This document shows, piece by piece, positions 1 to 12,262 of a DNA stretch of 64,000 bases. The stretch is from Paragorgia papillata (taxonomy: Eukaryota; Cnidaria; Anthozoa; Scleralcyonacea; Coralliidae): assembly GCA_035771165.1 (NCBI GenBank), contig JAWNZC010000366.1, forward strand, positions 137,001-201,000. Direction: 5' to 3'. The notes under the pieces were generated by a model. It was not told the DNA's origin. It saw only the letters and a program-made list of their open reading frames with translations, and ran no database searches. Each line of letters opens with the position of its first letter. The stretch's first letter is position 1. The position numbers and the translations under genes were made by a program.

Positions 1-3000
1 GGTGACTCTTTAGGCGCTCGTTTTAAACGCTCACTGAGTTCCTTACTGTAAATTCAACATTGAATAGGGAGGGGGAGGGAGGGATATAATTTACTACCAA
101 AATAATTGACAGAAATATTAGGTAAGTACCAACAATGCGAAATGTCCCAAGGTATTTTGTCACTGATTGTCTGAAAAGCTATTTTCTTTATATTGTAAAA
201 AATGCCGTTACAGCCAACTTAGGAGCGTACTTTAAAGCCAAGAAAGCTAAAGCAATGTTATTGTAGACTAAATAAACTATTTCTGTGCAAAATTCAGTAA
301 GGAAATATGATATTCAATAGTCCAAATGGCCCCCTGTTGTGCGTCTGTTCTGTCCACGGTTCTCACAACGGTTCTCACTACGGTTCTCACCAGAAAAACA
401 TGTATTAGAACGAAGATTGTGGTTTAAAATGACATTTTCTGCACACCCGCCTTATGATATGTTAGTTTTCAATAAGAAAATAATGCATATTTACAATTCA
501 CGCATTTCAAATGCGATTTTTATAACGATGCTCGCTATATTTTTATAAATAACTTAATACTATACTATATCTTTATACTGCGGAAGTGAGAACCGTCGCC
601 GCTTTACCTCTAAATTATTTTATTTTGTCGATGCAATACCGGTTAAAACTCATTAAATGTAAACTATACCATGCAGATGATATTAGAAAACAGCAGCACT
701 GACTATTTGTAAAGAAACAAGCGTAAATTAGCAAACTAACGTCCACGGTGTTCAGTGAGCACCGTGGTGAGAACCGTTGGTGAGAACCGTGGACGTTGTG
801 ACATTTGTCATGACAACCGTATACAAGCGTTGTATTACGTTATATCTCTCTAATAATTTTCCGCAAATATTTCGCGTTTTACCTTAGTATGTATTAGTAA
901 TGTTGTACGTAATATGGTTGCTAATGAAAACCTAGAACAAGTTTCAATATGCATGTTTTGTACCTTTCGTGCCTTTAATAGACGTTGGTAGACGTTGAGA
1001 ATTTCCGATTTTTAAACCTAGTATCACTTCTCTAATATTTGTTTTTGTGCTGAAATTAAAGTACGCGTACGTTCTACAGCAATTGTTAAAATAATAAAAG
1101 GTCCCTACCTCAAATAGCGTTATTGCTAATACCGGCGCAGAACCCGTTAAAGATTGCGCAACTGGCTAAAATAAACACGTTTTAATTCTCGTTTAACGTG
1201 ACGCCCGTTAGTTGAAGAGTGATATTGCACAAGTTATACTCTACGCATACATAAATAAATGCGCAATCGAGTGATTGTAAATATATTAAAACTTCGTTTT
1301 AGGTAAATCGATCATTTTTAATTGCATTGCTGATAACGCACCTATTTTAGCCGAAATCGCTTTGCATAATACGTGCAATTAAGACGCCTTGAGCAGTAAA
1401 CTGACTTTAAAACAAAAAAAATGCCTATTTAATAGCTTGAAAATGCCCATAACAATTTTGTTAACAATAAATTGTGAACATCTTTGTCAAATATAACTAT
1501 TTTTAGAAAAAGAACTGACTAGGTAACTAGGTTTATTTTATGAACTAAAAATGTTTTCGCAGACAATCAGTGACAAAAGTGTTGGGACACGTCAACCTAA
1601 AGGACAATACTTTCCGCTCCAATTATCCCCCGGCCCCCTTGTTCAATGTTGGTGACTCTTTAGGCGCTCGTTTTAACGCTCACTGAGTTCCTTACTGTAA
1701 ATTCAACATTGAATAGGGAGGGGGAGGGAGGGATATAATTTACTACCAAAATAATTGACAGAAATATTAGGTAAGTACCAACAATGCGAAATGTCCCAAG
1801 GTATTTTGTCACTGATTGTCTGAAAAGCTATTTTCTTTATATTGTAAAAAATGCCGTTACAGCCAACTTAGGAGCGTACTTTAAAGCCAAGAAAGCTAAA
1901 GCAATGTTATTGTAGACTAAATAAACTATTTCTGTGCAAAATTCAGTAAGGAAATATGATATTCAATAGTCCAAATGGCCCCCTGTTGTGCGTCTGTTCT
2001 GTCCACGGTTCTCACAACGGTTCTCACTACGGTTCTCACCAGAAAAACATGTATTAGAACGAAGATTGTGGTTTAAAATGACATTTTCTGCACACCCGCC
2101 TTATGATATGTTAGTTTTCAATAAGAAAAATAATGCATATTTACAATTCACGCATTTCAAATGCGATTTTTATAACGATGCTCGCTATATTTATATAAAT
2201 AACTTAATACTATACTATATCTTTATACTGCGGAAGTGAGAACCGTCGCCGCTTTACCTCTAAATTATTTTATTTTGTCGATGCAATACCGGTTAAAACT
2301 CATTAAATGTAAACTATACCATGCAGATGATATTAGAAAACAGCAGCACTGACTATTTGTAAAGAAACAAGCGTAAATTAGCAAACTAACGTCCACGGTG
2401 TTCAGTGAGCACCGTGGTGAGAACCGTTGGTGAGAACCGTGGACGTTGTGACATTTGTCATGACAACCGTATACAAGCGTTGTATTACGTTATATCTCTC
2501 TAATAATTTTCCGCAAATATTTCGCGTTTTACCTTAGTATGTATTAGTAATGTTGTACGTAATATGGTTGCTAATGAAAACCTAGAACAAGTTTCAATAT
2601 GCATGTTTTGTACCTTTCGTGCCTTTAATAGACGTTGGTAGACGTTGAGAATTTCCGATTTTTAAACCTAGTATCACTTCTCTAATATTTGTTTTTGTGC
2701 TGAAATTAAAGTACGCGTACGTTCTACAGCAATTGTTAAAATAATAAAAGGTCCCTACCTCAAATAGCGTTATTGCTAATACCGGCGCAGAACCCGTTAA
2801 AGATTGCGCAACTGGCTAAAATAAACACGTTTTAATTCTCGTTTAACGCGACGCCCGTTAGTTGAAGAGTGATATTGCACAAGTTATACTCTACGCATAC
2901 ATAAATAAATGCGCAATCGAGTGATTGTAAATATATTAAAACTTCGTTTTAGGTAAATCGATCATTTTTAATTGCATTGCTGATAACGCACCTATTTTAG

Positions 3001-3469
3001 CCGAAATCGCTTTGCATAATACGTGCAATTAAGACGCCTTGAGCAGTAAACTGACTTTAAAACAAAAAAAAGGCCTATTTAATAGCTTGAAAATGCCCAT
3101 AACAATTTTGTTAACAATAAATTGTGAACATCTTTGTCAAATATAACTATTTTTAGAAAAAGAACTGACTAGGTAACTAGGTTTATTTTATGAACTAAAA
3201 ATGTTTTCGCAGACAATCAGTGACAAAAGTGTTGGGACACGTCAACCTAAAGGACAATACTTTCCGCTCCAATTATCCCCCGGCCCCCTTGTTCAATGTT
3301 GGTGACTCTTTAGGCGCTCGTTTTAACGCTCACTGAGTTCCTTACTGTAAATTCAACATTGAATAGGGAGGGGGAGGGAGGGATATAATTTACTACCAAA
3401 ATAATTGACAGAAATATTAGGTAAGTACCAACAATGCGAAATGTCCCAAGGTATTTTGTCACTGATTGT
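1..3469. repeat. Tandem array of a 1,650-bp repeat (two full units and a partial third)
   Basis: Units begin at 1, 1651 and 3301 with GGTGACTCTTTAGGCGCTCG and are nearly identical; the third diverges from the others at 3470. Each unit carries imperfect inverted ends of about 115 bp: AACATTGAATAGGGAGG and GTCACTGATTGTCTG on the left reappear inverted at the right, just before the next unit. This looks like a non-autonomous DNA transposon multiplied in tandem, with a spacer of about 53 bp. Short frames at 339-548 and 1988-2239 only translate the repeat and have no recognisable domain. The array runs off the left edge, so its true length is unknown. Confidence 0.9.
352..794. repeat. Inner 443-bp module with GTCCACGGTTCTCAC inverted ends
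   Basis: Inside the 1,650-bp unit, three copies of GGTTCTCAC at 352-391 face two copies of GTGAGAACCG at 766-794. The outer 15 bases, GTCCACGGTTCTCAC, are perfectly inverted. The same module lies at 2001-2444 in the second unit. It may be an older MITE nested in the unit, or a binding-site cluster. No target duplication was seen. Confidence 0.6.
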
Positions 3470-3685
3470 AGGTAATTTTTTTAATCTTTTAACTGCATCA
3501 ATTAGCAGGACTAATCAACCCAAATCACAGAGATGAAGTGCATGCATGCATGTGCACCAACCACTGTGCCACCAACACCCCCATACAATATTTGCACATG
3601 CAATGACTGCATGTGCATACAAAAAAATTGAAAATTCATTTTTATGTTCTCTAATTTATATTAAGAAATAAATCATAAAGTATAC

Positions 3686-3909
3686 CTTTGTTTTGGTGCT
3701 AAAGCATCAACTTCGGTCGGAACTGCTTCCGTGTTTGAGTGGCTAAAACAGAAAATGCACACACACATTGCTAATTATATCCCCATACAGTACATTGGAA
3801 TATATATGTTTTGCAAGTTGTAAATTCAACAATACCGTTTTAGGAATTTTTACCTAGAAATTGAATCATTTCCATCCATGCTTAAGTTTCCATAAGATCG
3901 TTCAGATTG
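3686..3909 (-). CDS. Two coding exons of an unrecognised minus-strand gene
   Basis: On the minus strand, exon 3909-3854 follows GTTTTTTCAG and ends at TCTAG|GTAAAA. It joins in phase 2 to exon 3742-3686, which follows CTGTTTTAG and ends at AAAG|GTATAC. The joined peptide is open, beginning QSERSYGNLSMDGND and ending EVDALAPKQR, and is rich in Ser, Asp and Asn, as in a disordered region. The matching phases and two good splice pairs are the only evidence. The rest of the gene was not found: 3470 to 3685 shows no exon, and the downstream side has been replaced by the tandem repeat. Function unknown. Confidence 0.45.
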
Positions 3910-5148
3910 CTGAAAAAACAAACAAACAAACACTACAATATATTATAATTTGTTGCTAAATTTTACACTATAAGTGCCGCAAATAAATTTCCTATTTATA
4001 TATACACTTGACATTTTTGACATTCCTTTTATGTGCAGCTTAATAAGCTTTTTCCGCCTCGTTTGTGTGTCTGTAACCATAACGAGACTTAAAAATACTT
4101 ATTTAGACGCACATAAAATAATATTTGAACTGGTGTCCATTATATTTTCTAACTATTCGCTCGAGACGTGTGTTAATAGCCAAGATAATTTATTACAAAG
4201 TCGGTAAAAGGTGAACAGTAGATGTTGCGCGCTTGACCTTTTTCTTCTGTCCTACAATTTTCGATGAGAAACGAAACAGAAAACTATTCATATTCATATT
4301 ACGCATTTGGGAGGACATTCTGCTTTATTATCCAAAAATTCGCATCATGTAGAATGTATAAACTCTTGTCCTATAACATTTAGCGCAATCGAATTAACCG
4401 TCTTAACACGCTAGTAAAGATGTTACTCGCCACTTTTAGGAGACGGGATAATATATGAGTTTAATTGAGCCCAAAAATTAAACGTTAGAGAGGAAACACA
4501 GCCGACAGGTGGTGTATATAAGAGCTTTCTATGGTATCTATAAAGATTGTGCCAAATTTCGTATAACAGAAATGAAAAGTTGTCTTGTTGTTCGTAAACG
4601 ATTCGTCAGTAACTATACCCTTCCCATCTAGCAAAAACAATTCTAGCCCTTTTGATTCAACCATACTGTCAAAGTTGTCATCATCTTGTATCTCAAGAAA
4701 TTATTGTGCACATGCTCGTATGACATTTTGTAACGTTGTCGTCTTATTGAAAAGAACCTATTGCAATTAAATTAAATAATTTTGAAAATATTTTGATTAT
4801 TAAATTATTATATTCTGTAATTACATAACTGAATTTTTAATTTTTAGATGCTCAAAGCAATGAAGAAAGTGGCTATTACAAAGTGCATTTAATATATTAT
4901 CGCATTCGCGTTACACTTCAAACAAGGTGACACATCCCCAAAGGGGTCTGCGAAAACAACAAAATCGTCACAACACGTGCGTTAAGGAAACATGCAGCAA
5001 ATCAACAAGGAGAGGTACGTTCAAGTGAAATGAAAATCGTAATGAAAATTGTAATTTTATTGCCTAGAAAAAGAATTAGTAAGAAATCGTTATTTTTAAT
5101 CCAAACTCAATAAGAAGAGGACAGAACTAAGTTGAATAAATCATCGGT
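3910..5148 (+). other. Mostly non-coding; possible small plus-strand promoter and exons
   Basis: A TATA-like TATATAAGA lies at 4515-4523. A short open start (MKSCLVV) at 4571 with a GTAAAC donor could join in phase to an exon after TTTTTAG at 4849 (AQSNEESGYYK). An open stretch ending at 5012 at AGAG|GTACGT (THPQRGLRKQQNRHNTC) is another candidate. None of these has a recognisable domain, and the frames do not chain cleanly. This is only a hint of a gene. Confidence 0.2.
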
Positions 5149-5212
5149 CCGTCTGCCTGCCTGTCTGCCTGTCTGCCTGTCTGCCTGTCTGCCTGTCTGC
5201 CTGTCTGCCTGT

Positions 5213-5294
<82 letters not shown>

Positions 5295-5473
5295 GGCTGT
5301 CTACTTACCTACCTACCTACCTACCTACCTACCTACCTACCTACCTACCTAACCTACCTAACCTACCTACCTTACCTACCTTACCTACCTTACCTACCTT
5401 ACCTACCTTACCTTACCTACCTTACCTACCTACCTACCTCACCTACCTACCTACCTACCTACCTATCTATCTA
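5149..5473. repeat. Compound tetranucleotide microsatellite (CTGC/CTGT/CTAC)
   Basis: About 320 bp of CTGC, then CTGT, CTAC, CTTAC and CTAT units. The open frame through it, a Leu/Pro/Cys repeat, is a by-product of the repeat and not a gene. A short (TA)n tract follows at about 5561. Confidence 0.97.
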
Positions 5474-5582
5474 TATCAAAACTAAAGGGGGGGCTTAACA
5501 GAGGGTGGGACTTATTTTTTTTTAAATGAATGAGGGGGCTTAATAGAGGAAATACGGTGTATATATATATATATATATATAT

Positions 5583-6354
5583 TGGGGGAATATACCCAGC
5601 TCTTACAGTATGTGGTGACCCCATATAATGTATAACATTTATAATATACTTTTATTTGACTTTATTTTTAGAGGTGTAGCCAATTAACTTCATGCTATTT
5701 CTAATAGCTGAAACTTATGCAGTACTCGTGTGTTTTTTTTAAATATACTAACCCTTAATTGCCGTTGTAGGATTTGTAGTTGGATTTGTAGTTGGTGATG
5801 ATTTTAGACCTGTATCAAAATAGAAGAGGACACCAGTACAAAATAATAATAATAAAACAACAACAGTATTATATTAATAAATTCATTTATTACTAATTTC
5901 GATAAACATGGCAATGACAGTGCATGACTGATGTATACATGACAATTTAAATGTTACGGTAGCTAATTCTTTTCTTCAGTTATTCAACACTGATAAAACA
6001 AAACTTGCATGTTACTGCTATACTAGCTGCTCTTGTACCTATTATTTTTATTATGAAAATTAGCATTGCAATTAATTTGCATTGTGTGCCTTTTATTAGG
6101 TAGAGATCGCCAATTGTGTGCTGATCTCTTAAAGGGTTAATATTAAAGAATTAATTAATATTAATTACCTTTTCATTCTCGTGCATGAGAATCAAAGAAC
6201 TAATAATACTAATTCCTTAAAAAGCAGTTCTAAAGGATACCGCATAATAAACCATGCACTTATTTGCCTCTTGCTTCATAGGAATTCTAACACCCAACTG
6301 TGTAATCATTGTTATAAAAATACATATAGAAATAAGAAATATTGAAGTCCTTAC
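5583..6354. other. Intergenic or intronic sequence without a clear gene
   Basis: AT-rich sequence. A short plus-strand open end after GTTGTAG at about 5770 (GFVVGDDFRPVSK then stop) could be a terminal exon, followed by AATAATAATAAAAC, but nothing supports it further. Confidence 0.3.
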
Positions 6355-7133
6355 ATGTTCTTTTCACTCCAATATGCTCTTTGGCATCATGGCCACAATT
6401 GTAACAATCAGATGTCCCTAGTGCATATGTGAATATGTTAAATGGAGCACCCATCACCACCCAGACAACCAGCTTTTAGTTCCTTAATAAAAAAAGTGTA
6501 CAGGCACATTAGTTGAGTTCTGTTCTCACAACCATTCTCCCATAGAGGTTTGTTGCACATTTGGGTGATAGCAAAACAGAGCTCCATATTGACCTACACT
6601 CCTACAGTGCCTGGAGGCAAAGGGTGGTGGCTAATATAGTCAATGCATATTAAGCTTAATACTTGAACATACACTGACCTAAATAATTATTCTTGTTCTA
6701 ATAAATTTGTTTATATACTGTATAAACATCAATAACCACAACGATTTCTTTAGGCAAGCTGGGGTTGTTGAAGGGGGGGATGACTATTTAAAACAAAGCT
6801 AGGATGTTCCTTGGGATGAGGCGAACTCCCTCCTGAAACCATATTAAGGAAATAAAACATTTTCCTAAAGAAGTTTGTAAATAATCGGGAAACATGCGCT
6901 CAAATATCAATATAATCAATCAAACCTACATGTTTTGATGACGGACATTGGCATTGGCCACAAGCATTGCTCCTTTCTTTAAACTGATAAGCCAAACACG
7001 TGCACAGCGTTCATTTCCCTCGGCAAACCTTAGTGTGATCTAAAAAAACGCGGTCGGCATTAAAAAATCGTTTCCTAAACAAAACCACAATTACAATCAC
7101 GTACGTACCATTTTCACCAGTAGCTGCAGCCAT
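6355..7133 (-). CDS. Candidate minus-strand gene: start exon, middle exon and Cys-rich exon
   Basis: A start codon at 7133 in good context (AGGATGG) opens MAAATGENG and meets a strong GTACGT donor. Exon 7039-6930, after TTTTTTTAG and before GTAGGT, is open only as ITLRFAEGNERCARVWLISL and onward. Exon 6472-6355, before GTAAGG, reads LVVWVVMGAPFNIF and then SDCYNCGHDAKEHI, a short Cys/His cluster that could bind zinc. Phases agree if the first exon ends at 7101 (GTGATT donor); the third junction does not agree, so an exon is missing or this is not one gene. The family is not recognised. The large transposon begins just upstream. Confidence 0.35.
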
Positions 7134-7391
7134 CCTTTGAATTTATTTTAAATTTTCCACACCTAAAACACTGCCTGTAGACTTTGCACAGTGTTCTTTT
7201 TGTGAGCCTGTTGTTGTCAATGGCCATCGGTTACAGACACTTGGCGTGGTAAGTACTTCATCTTGCAAGGATATAGTGGATCCATAGCACAAGATCCACT
7301 TATATCCACTTACACCCACTTTGACCCACTTACCCTCACTTACACCTACTTACCCTCACTTAAACCCACTTAGACCCACTTAACCAATTTA

Positions 7392-8513
7392 GGGCCTGTT
7401 TATATGATCCGGGTACACCGGGATGTCCCGCCAGGGGCGTGGCGACTGGTGTGTGTATGGGGGTGCAACCCCCCGGCCAATAATTCTAAATATCAAATAG
7501 TTGGTCAAACGAGGAATTGCTGCTGCTGATTACCACTGTAATTGTTAAATATGTTTTCCGCTTTATTGGTTACTTTTAGATTAATATTCAGAACACTTTC
7601 CGAGTTTCAGTGACTTTTGATCGTTTCCATAAAAATAAAATGTTTCTGTCTTGTCTTGTTTTGCCCAGCTCCTAAATACCCGTTTATACATTACAAGTTT
7701 TTCGATCAATTCTCGCCTTTTTTACACTGTCCCTGATATGAAAATTTTCATTTATCATTGAAAAAAGTTGGTCATTGTCATATGACACCCCCCGCCAAAT
7801 CGTGATTCCTTCGCCACGTCCCTGTGTCCCGGGATTTCGGCTTGTAGATAATTTACAGTCATTTTCCAAGTTACGTTTATATGGAGAGTGGAGACCGGGT
7901 CGACGTCCCGCTTGACCGGGATCACGGTTAGTGGTAGACCGGGATGAAGTGTACTGAACTGCAACGCTTGTTACTATTACGGTCAGAATTTCGTCCAAAC
8001 GTCAGGTCTAGAGACAAAACACTGAATAAAAGTGAAATAACTTCTAACATAGTATAATTCGGGCGAGTTTTTGCTTTTTTGCTCCATTTCCTTAAATTCC
8101 CGTGCTGTTGGACCCGGGATGAAATTTGACTGGGACGAGCACTGTTTAGTCCATTTCAAAAACTCATTAATAATTCATGAGGAAAACACAAAGGAAATCA
8201 GTACCATGTCCGTGGTTTTATACCTGATAAAACTTCTTGACGTCAGAAAGAATACTAATGAACATACAATTTTACGTAAAGAATACTAATGAACGTACAA
8301 TTTTATATAAAGAATACTAATATCGTTTTTGAAGCCATTCAAAACACTCGCATCACGTGTTTTATCAGATCTAAAACACTCGGGCTGCGCCCTCGTGGTT
8401 TTAAATCTGATAAAACACTCCTGCTCGTGTTTTAAATATTACATAAACCCTGGACTAAATTTATCCCGGGCAACCGGGACATCCCGGTAAACCGGGATCA
8501 TATAAACAGGCCC
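7392..8513. mobile_element. Harbinger/PIF-type non-autonomous element with TTA target duplication
   Basis: The ends are inverted: GGGCCTGTTTATATGATCC on the left and GGATCATATAAACAGGCCC on the right, with further CCGGGATGTCCCG-type matches inside. Direct TTA repeats at 7389-7391 and 8514-8516 flank it. A GGGCCTGTTT end with a 3-bp TWA duplication is typical of PIF/Harbinger elements. It sits inside the TAAGTG subterminal array, so it is younger than the host element. The minus-strand frames at 7684-7998 are repeat translations. No transposase is present. Confidence 0.8.
8341..8433. repeat. Imperfect palindrome, AAAACACTCG type
   Basis: AAAACACTCGCATCACGTGT at the left folds on ACTCCTGCTCGTGTTTT at the right, with a second inverted pair (ACTCGGGCTGCGCCCTCGTG) at the centre. 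It looks like a short hairpin repeat inserted in the Harbinger-type element. Confidence 0.65.
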
Positions 8514-8605
8514 TTAGACTCACTTACACGACCTCACACTAACTTTGACCTACTTTCATCCATTTCGAATTTTAGACCCACTTAGACTCACTACTACTAT
8601 AGCCT

Positions 8606-9184
8606 GCTAATATAATGCAGACTTTTCATATTGCACCCACCCTGTACAGCTATATGGCAGAGGCGATTTTTTTTAGCGGGATCTACTCGAAGTAAACGTA
8701 CAGTTCAAAATAATTAAAAATAGTTTTTAGTTTTTTATGAAATATTTTCAATATACAAACCAACATTAAATGTAAACAACAAAGCTACACTACGTTCGGC
8801 TAAAGCTTCCGAAGCAGTGTTTAAAATAAGTACAACTGATGAAGTACATACACTAATATTCGAATATCGTTTATGGTCGGTTTAGCACCGGCGGCGCTCA
8901 TTAACTCTTGAACAGTCAGATAAATCCAAAAGCTAACCAAACGTCTGGTCTAAATTTAAGTCGTTTCGTTGCGTAGCAATTAACTTTTTAATTTAACTTC
9001 ATTACAATGTAAACAATAAAGAATAGACTTTCCCTGGTTTAATACTGGGCTAAGGGGCTTCCCTTTCTGCAAGTCGTGTGTGAATGTCTTGGTTTTCCCG
9101 TAAATGTAATATTTTCCCAGCAAATTTCGCATTTATTTTTTAGCTTATCGATAGCTTTGTTTCTTTTAGAAACAGGTGACAACG
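8606..9184. other. No gene seen
   Basis: Interior of the large element. The plus-strand frame at 9076-9264 has no recognisable domain and overlaps the end of the CXC gene on the other strand. Confidence 0.5.
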
Positions 9185-9777
9185 TTAAATGGCGATGCAG
9201 GGAACCTGCGTTGGCAGAATTAATGCTCTACTTAGATTGCTGTTTTGCAAAATTTTCTGGATGACAAGTACATGTAATGTAGTGGTTTCCAGTTCAGTCC
9301 AAGTGCCACTGCTTTTATCGAAGCGTTCTTGGGCAAGGTAGCTAGCGCCTTTTGATCTCTTGAATGTCCCAACATGATCGCGTTTCCTCCTTTGCCGATT
9401 TGTGCTTTCATTATTTGTGCTGAATTTTTCGTTACCATTGGCACAATTTTTACATTTGAATGGAGCATTTTGCGCTATATTGCGTAAACACGGACACTTA
9501 GATTTCCGTAGACTTGTATCCGTGCACGGAAAAAAAGGAGTGTTACGGCACAAACATTCTGCGTTTGTGTTGAAACGTTTTTGGGACTGGTCTAGGTTTG
9601 GATTGGCGCAGTTCTTACATCTGCATACTCTGTAGCATCCAACGTTTGTGTTTCAAGGCAAACGTTGGATGCTTGGTTACTGCAGGAAGGTGGGCTATCA
9701 TCACCTTTCCGTTTCCTACTACAGTTGCATCCTTTCTCGGCTTCTATGCCTCGTATACGATTGGACACATCTGCGCT
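9185..9777 (-). pseudogene. CXC (tesmin/TSO1-like) domain gene, frame-broken
   Basis: Minus strand. From about 9777 the frame reads RGIEAEKGCNCSRKRKGDD and then SPPSCSNQASNV. After a hairpin at 9635-9672 the reading resumes in another frame as GCYRVCRCKNCANP, then KSKCPCLRNIAQ and PFKCKNCANG, a basic stretch (NRQRRKRDHVG) and TWTELETTTLHVLV, ending at 9185. Paired CxCxxK/CPC/CKNC motifs are those of CXC domains, which bind DNA through zinc clusters. It lies inside the large transposon and may be its coding content, or captured host sequence. The hairpin adds about 20 bases and breaks the frame, so this copy is probably dead. Confidence 0.6.
9635..9672. repeat. Perfect 14-bp stem-loop breaking the CXC frame
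   Basis: GCATCCAACGTTTG and CAAACGTTGGATGC flank the 10-base loop TGTTTCAAGG. The two arms separate matching halves of the CXC reading frame, so the hairpin is likely a secondary insertion or a template-switch event. Confidence 0.85.
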
Positions 9778-10299
9778 ATGAGATCAGAGTCTGTAAATTC
9801 AAAAAATTATAAAAATAACATTATTTAGGAACAGGTTGATGCAATGTATTTACTGGTCCAGATGTACTTTCTGACATTTATAAAATATTCTTGCATAAAT
9901 AAAGAAGATAAAAAGTTGCAAATATTTGCAAAATATATATATCTTATATATTTAATGGTTTGACTGATAATATGGCCAAGGAATTCTACATTAGCCAATC
10001 TCGTACCTTGGTCAGTACCAAGGATCAAGAGGCTCTGGGGAACTCCGATGAAACTTGTCGTCTGATTGGTTAGTTTAAAAACAGTAAAATTTCAAATATT
10101 GTGCACGTTGCTAACTTGTTTAATCGATTTCTCGACGTTCTGTAACACATAATTATATACGACAGACCCAAAATACAATTGAACACATGAAATAAGTTCT
10201 GTTAAAAACTATTATTATTCTTGCTTCGTCGCCCAACAAACATGCATCGTCTGACTAGCTCGTCTCGTAATTCTTCGCAGTTTTGTCTCAGAAATTTAA

Positions 10300-11375
10300 A
10301 ATAGGCCACATAAAAAAAATCCTTGATTCTCATCACTACATTTTGAAAACGTCGAAGAGGCGGGAGGTTTATATTTTATATTTTGTATCAAAATATTAAA
10401 AAATATTCCATAAAGTTTTAAAATTGGAGAGGGAGGTGTTTTTTAATTTCCTTGTTTTCCGAAATGTACATATTAAAACACTGTGAATCAACGTGAATCC
10501 CCATCAATTTTTTAAATAGAAAGTACCCTGGCCTGTGACCATAAGTACAAGTTGCTGCAAGGGGTTTCTTGAAGTTACGGTAGTGCACACACAGTACAGC
10601 CCAAAAGTTGAGACTTTTTCAAAATGAAGTTTAGATATTCTTTTATACTCCTCTTTCATGTGTAATCCAAAGGGATCTTCAAATTTCCCTCACTTTACAT
10701 TTAAAGAATATTCTAAGATAGCATAAAATAATACCAAGAATGTCTACCATGTTTATCAGATTTACCAATAAATGATTGTCAGATCAATGAAAAAGTGACT
10801 TTTACATGTAATATAAAGAACAGTTTGAAAGGTAATGTAAAATCCGACTGTTCGTACATCAACTACATGCACATTTGTTCCAGCAATATATACAAACAAA
10901 AAGGCACATTTACGAATTCGGATCCTATTTTTTTCTGCAACACAAAAGGTATAGTACATTTACAACTCTGGCTCCTAGCTCTTCTGGGTGAACATTGCAA
11001 GATTTACCTCGCACTTGCGCTACAACAAACGGCATTTTGCATTTTGTGCGAGATCTGTGATCGGCATGATGCACCTTTTGCACATGTGTAGAAAGGTTGA
11101 CAGTTCCTATATTTTCTTTCAAAGTCACACCAAATCCCGCCATGTCCCCCAACACGCAACGCAATTTTCCTCAAATTAAATAATTCTGTTGCAGAAATTC
11201 TCGGCTTGGGATATCAAAAATCGAATATAAAATATAAAAACATTAACTTTTTGCAGATTTTCGGTCGGGCGGCACATTTATATTTTATAACAAAATAAAA
11301 ACATATGTGTACGCGGGCTCCAAAATGTGGTCGGGCGGTGATGAGAATCAAGGGATTTTTTTGTGGCCTTATATT
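10300..11375. mobile_element. Inverted-repeat element of about 1.08 kb
   Basis: The left end at 10304 (GGCCACATAAAAAAAATCC, then TTGATTCTCATCAC) is repeated inverted at the right (GTGATGAGAATCAAGGGA, then GTGGCC), with weaker matching for about 100 bp inward. Inside, a minus-strand frame from about 11164 (MAGFGVTLKENIG, later MPFVVAQVRGKSCNV) is plausible coding sequence but unrecognised. No clear target duplication was seen. Confidence 0.6.
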
Positions 11376-11388
11376 AGAGAAACGAATT

Positions 11389-11556
11389 TCGTCCAAACGA
11401 ATTTCAGATAATTCAAATCAATTTCAGAACTTTCCAAGTGAATTTCAGATAATTCAAGTGAATTTCAGAAATTTCCAACTCAATTTCAGAACTTTCCACG
11501 TGAATTTCAGATAATTCATATGAATTTCAGAAATTTCCAACTGCGTTTCAGAATAG
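11389..11556. repeat. Minisatellite, GAATTTCAG units
   Basis: About eight copies of a 20-bp unit of the form GAATTTCAGAACTTTCCAAG, alternating with GAATTTCAGATAATTCAAG. Confidence 0.85.
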
Positions 11557-11692
11557 TACAAATTAATTTATCAATGCACATATCAATGCACAAAATTCCG
11601 CATGCAACAATACGAAATAAATAACCACAACAAAACAACCGAAACTAGCTGTACTGTATGAGAAGCACACAATACAATTTCACAAATTTATA

Positions 11693-12262
11693 AGTGGGTG
11701 TAAGTGAGTCTAAGTGAGGGTAAGTGAGTCTAAGTGAGTCTAAGTGAATGTAAGTGGGTGTAAGTGAATGTACGTGGGTGTAAGTTGGTCTAAACGAATA
11801 TAAGTGGGTGTAACTAAGGATAAGTGAGTCTAAGTTAATGTAAGTGGGTTTAAGTGAATCTAAGTGAATGTCAGTGGGTGTAACTGAGTGTAAGCGGTCG
11901 AAGTGAGTGTAAGCTAGGGTAAGTGGGTGTAAGTGAGTCAAAGTGGGTGTAAGCGTGTCTAAGTAGGTGTATAGGTGTAAGTGAGTGTCAGTGGTTCTAA
12001 GTGAGTATTAAGTGGATCTAAGTTGGGTATAAGCGAGGCGAAGTGGATTTAAGTGGGTCTAGGTAGGTGCAAGTGGGTCAAAATAGGTGTAAGTGAAATG
12101 TAAATGAGTCTAAATAGGTGTTATAAGTGAGTCCAAGTGGGTGTAAGTGAGGGTAAGTGCATGTAAGTGGGTGTAAGTGAGGGAAAGTAGGTGTAAGTGG
12201 GTCTAAGTGGTTGCAAGTGAGGGTAAGTGGGTCAAAGTGGGTGTAAGTGGATATAAGTGGAT
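11693..12262. repeat. Right subterminal array, GTAAGTGGGT units
   Basis: Roughly 50 degenerate 10-12 bp units such as TAAGTGGGTG and TAAGTGAGTC. They match, inverted, the array at the left end of the 7257-12364 element. Minus-strand frames through it (Thr/His/Pro/Leu repeats) are artefacts. Confidence 0.9.

Noticed and set aside
339..2239. Short frames MRLFCPRFSQRF in both repeat units as a gene
   Set aside because: They translate the GGTTCTCAC repeat, end differently in the two units, and have no domain.
5132..5485. 117-aa Leu/Pro/Cys frame
   Set aside because: It is a microsatellite translation.
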